From Dysgonomonadaceae bacterium PH5-43 (GTDB taxonomy: Bacteria > Bacteroidota > Bacteroidia > Bacteroidales > Azobacteroidaceae): DNA of 64,000 nt. Location of the stretch: the NCBI GenBank assembly GCA_029916745.1, contig JARXWK010000012.1:1-64000 (forward strand), in the 5' to 3' direction. Both the position numbers and the translations under genes were made by a program. Below the pieces are notes generated by a model, which was given only the letters and a program-made list of their open reading frames with translations, was not told the origin of the DNA and made no database searches. Each line of letters opens with the position of its first letter. The stretch's first letter is position 1. Below, piece by piece: positions 62,093-64,000 of this stretch.

Positions 62093-62733
62093 TAGTTATT
62101 TTATTATTATGTATATGTACGATGTCCTGTAAGAAAGATAATAAAGGGATGTCTACTGTTGTTGTGGAAGCAGCCTTAATGCCGCGAATGCATACCGAAG
62201 ATGTTACAACCTTAATCTCAGATTCGGGAGTTGCTCGCTATAGAATCAGCGCAAAAACTTGGGATATGTATGAAAACGACACAACTTCGTATTGGCTTTT
62301 ACCAGATGGAGTTTATGCGGAACAACTAAGTAAAGAGTTAAAAGCCGATAGTTTACCAAATATAGAAGCTTCTCTAAAAGCTGATACAGCATATTATTAT
62401 AGTAAAAGATCTTTAATGCACCTTATTGGTAATGTATATATAAGCAATACAGATGGAATGGTGTTTGAAACTTCTGAGTTGTTTTACGATGAAAAGCCTC
62501 AATCTCCTTCTAATGCAATTTATACAGATAAGTTTGTGAAAGTAACTTCTCCCGATGGAACGGTATTTACTGGTATTGGTATGAAATCAGACGCCTCTAT
62601 GAAAGAACCTATATTCTATAAAACCACAGCCGAAATAGAAATTAAAGAAGAGATTATGGCTGATTCAACAACTGTAGACAACGATAGTGTTGCTGTAAAT
62701 AACAATATGGAAACAGAAAATAAAAATGAGTAA
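62065..62733 (+). CDS. lptC: LptC-like LPS export protein
   Basis: Periplasmic component of LPS transport, 222 residues, with a lipobox-like CTMSC (Cys22) at the end of the first helix. The LptC beta-jellyroll pattern is seen (SDSGVARYRISAKTWDMYEND; LPDGVYAEQL; GNVYISNTDGMVFETSELFYDEK). The only suitable start is GTG at 62065, 28 bases inside the preceding gene. It would pass LPS from LptBFG to LptA. Confidence 0.85.
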   Translation: MVLQTKTSVIVILLLCICTMSCKKDNKGMSTVVVEAALMPRMHTEDVTTLISDSGVARYRISAKTWDMYENDTTSYWLLPDGVYAEQLSKELKADSLPNIEASLKADTAYYYSKRSLMHLIGNVYISNTDGMVFETSELFYDEKPQSPSNAIYTDKFVKVTSPDGTVFTGIGMKSDASMKEPIFYKTTAEIEIKEEIMADSTTVDNDSVAVNNNMETENKNE

Positions 62734-63985
62734 TACGTGTATTATAATACTGATTATATTGTTGTTTTCATTCTTTTTGTCTACGGCAAAATACGCATTC
62801 CAATTATCAAATAAGCTGATTTTAGAATTAGAAAAGAATAAGAAAAACTTAACTTTTAAGATATTAAATATATTCTATAAATATTCCGACCGTTACTTTT
62901 ATACTATAATCATAGGTAAAAGTTTATCTGTTCTAATATATGCATATTTAAGTATAGAAATTCTCATTAGTGGTTTACAAAATAATATAACCAATTATAC
63001 TTTACTCTTTATAACAAGTGTTGTGATAGCTGTGTTGATATGGTTGTTTGTTGTAGAGCTTCTTCCAAAGATATTGATAAGATTAAATCCAAATCTGTTT
63101 TTGATAATTATTGCTATACCTTTTTATATAGTATACTTACTTATTTATCCTATTTCGGCTCTAATATCAATAATAGGAACACTCTCCTTAAAGTTGTTAG
63201 GGATTAATCACCTGAATATAAATTCCGAATCAAAAGCCTTAGGTAAAGAGGAGTTAGACCAGTTTATTCAAGATACTTTAGATAATACACCTGAAAATAC
63301 AGAACTAAACAAGGAAGTTCAGCTATTTCAGAATGCTCTTGAGTTTTCTAATGTAAAAATAAAAGACTGTATAGTGCCTCGCACAGAAATAGCAGCAATT
63401 GAAAAGGGTGCTGATCTAAAAGATTTAATAAATCTGTTTGTTAAAACAGGATTTTCTAAGATTATTGTTTACGAAGATGATTTGGATAATATAATAGGGT
63501 ATATCCACTCGTCAGAACTTTTCTCCCAACCCAACGACTGGACAAAGTCGATATATCCTATCCCTTTTGTTCCTGAAAATATGTTAGGAAGTAAGCTTAT
63601 GAAGAATATGCTTGCAGAGAATAAAAGCATAGTTGTTGTTATAGATGAATTTGGCGGAACAGTGGGGATTATTACCTTAGAAGATTTGGTAGAAGAGATA
63701 TTTGGAGAGATAGAAGATGAACACGATACTCAAATGTTGGTATCCAGAAAAGTTAATGATACAGAATATATATTGTCGGGACGATTAGAGATAGATAATA
63801 TTAATGACGAATTTGACTTAGATATTCCAAAGTCTGACGAATATATGACTCTTGCAGGCTTTATATTGCATAATTTCCAAGACTTCCCTAAAGTAAACGA
63901 AACAATTACAATAGATAAATATGAGATTAAAATATTGCGAGTTACGCAAACTAAAATAGAATTAGTAAAGCTTAAATGCATATAG
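62726..63985 (+). CDS. CNNM/CorC family protein (DUF21-CBS)
   Basis: Membrane protein of 419 residues. A DUF21/CNNM transmembrane domain (about 1-155, with several long helices), then paired CBS domains (about 205-325, from VKIKDCIVPRTEIAAIE to DEFGGTVGIITLEDLVEEIFGEIEDE), then a CorC_HlyC domain (about 340-419). Such proteins act in magnesium export or tolerance; related GldE proteins act in gliding in other Bacteroidota. It overlaps lptC by eight bases and ends just before the window end. Confidence 0.9.
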   Translation: MSNTCIIILIILLFSFFLSTAKYAFQLSNKLILELEKNKKNLTFKILNIFYKYSDRYFYTIIIGKSLSVLIYAYLSIEILISGLQNNITNYTLLFITSVVIAVLIWLFVVELLPKILIRLNPNLFLIIIAIPFYIVYLLIYPISALISIIGTLSLKLLGINHLNINSESKALGKEELDQFIQDTLDNTPENTELNKEVQLFQNALEFSNVKIKDCIVPRTEIAAIEKGADLKDLINLFVKTGFSKIIVYEDDLDNIIGYIHSSELFSQPNDWTKSIYPIPFVPENMLGSKLMKNMLAENKSIVVVIDEFGGTVGIITLEDLVEEIFGEIEDEHDTQMLVSRKVNDTEYILSGRLEIDNINDEFDLDIPKSDEYMTLAGFILHNFQDFPKVNETITIDKYEIKILRVTQTKIELVKLKCI

Positions 63986-64000
63986 TGCTTAAATTTTATT

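Overview
The window reads as chromosomal DNA of an AT-rich member of the Bacteroidales (Bacteroidota); I cannot fix the genus. The evidence is the repeated TAnnTTTG promoter -7 element with no Shine-Dalgarno bias, many Bacteroidota-type lipoproteins (TlpA-like thioredoxins, a 6-bladed propeller lipoprotein, DUF3332), a Pro90-type N-succinylornithine carbamoyltransferase, PPi-dependent phosphofructokinase, IorAB, MutS2, an HU-SPOR membrane protein and an S16 with a long Ala/Glu tail.

Layout. 0.1-5.5 kb: a tandem pair of TlpA-like lipoproteins, a patch of REP-like palindromes, two unknown exported proteins and a decayed gene. 5.5-13.4 kb: a minus-strand exopolysaccharide operon (Wza-like lipoprotein, Wzz-like protein, Wzx-like flippase, Wzy-like polymerase, GT2, GT4, GT32). 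13.4-21.8 kb: an HU-like/SPOR protein, rpsP, an M16 peptidase, HIT protein, greA, a redox-dead TlpA-like lipoprotein, pnp and rplS. 21.9-30.7 kb: a very large M60 peptidase lipoprotein, a rod-like ncRNA candidate with a zinc-ribbon membrane protein after it, a propeller lipoprotein, a 23-bp repeat array, metY, argF' and a DUF3332 lipoprotein. 30.7-34.6 kb: a dispersed repeat with a mini-transcript, a Fic protein, and an ABC/GntR operon. 34.7-42.5 kb: the minus-strand operon pheS-nth-iorA-iorB-mutS2, preceded by a beta-CASP nuclease-like gene. 42.6-46.2 kb: an aminopeptidase P gene of unlike base composition followed by 22-bp tandem repeats, an ABC ATPase and a TPM-domain protein. 46.3-49.5 kb: an organoarsenical-type ars operon with three palindromic operator candidates. 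49.6-55.7 kb: OmpA, a second, inverted 23-bp array, prmA, PPi-PFK and a PurF-like protein without Cys2. 56-64 kb: a LytS/LytR pair, a second copy of the dispersed repeat, tRNA-Lys, and the overlapping operon ettA-coaX-outer membrane protein-lptC-CNNM/CorC.

How parts work together. The 5.5-13.4 kb genes form an almost complete Wzx/Wzy-type export path; the initiating sugar-phosphate transferase must be elsewhere. ArsR, a CxxC lipoprotein, a DsbD-like permease, a small thioredoxin and an ArsP-like permease form one regulated resistance unit. The last operon joins translation, CoA synthesis and envelope biogenesis.

The most unusual signal is a pair of inverted arrays, about 24 kb apart, with a 23-bp period: a fixed 6-bp core TTAGTA alternates with 17-bp segments of the form GA-N13-TC that differ from unit to unit. 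Both arrays end in the same 44-bp block, which at one locus also supplies the last six codons and the stop of prmA. Next in interest are the rod-like ncRNA candidate at 25.3 kb and a two-copy promoter/mini-transcript/terminator element.
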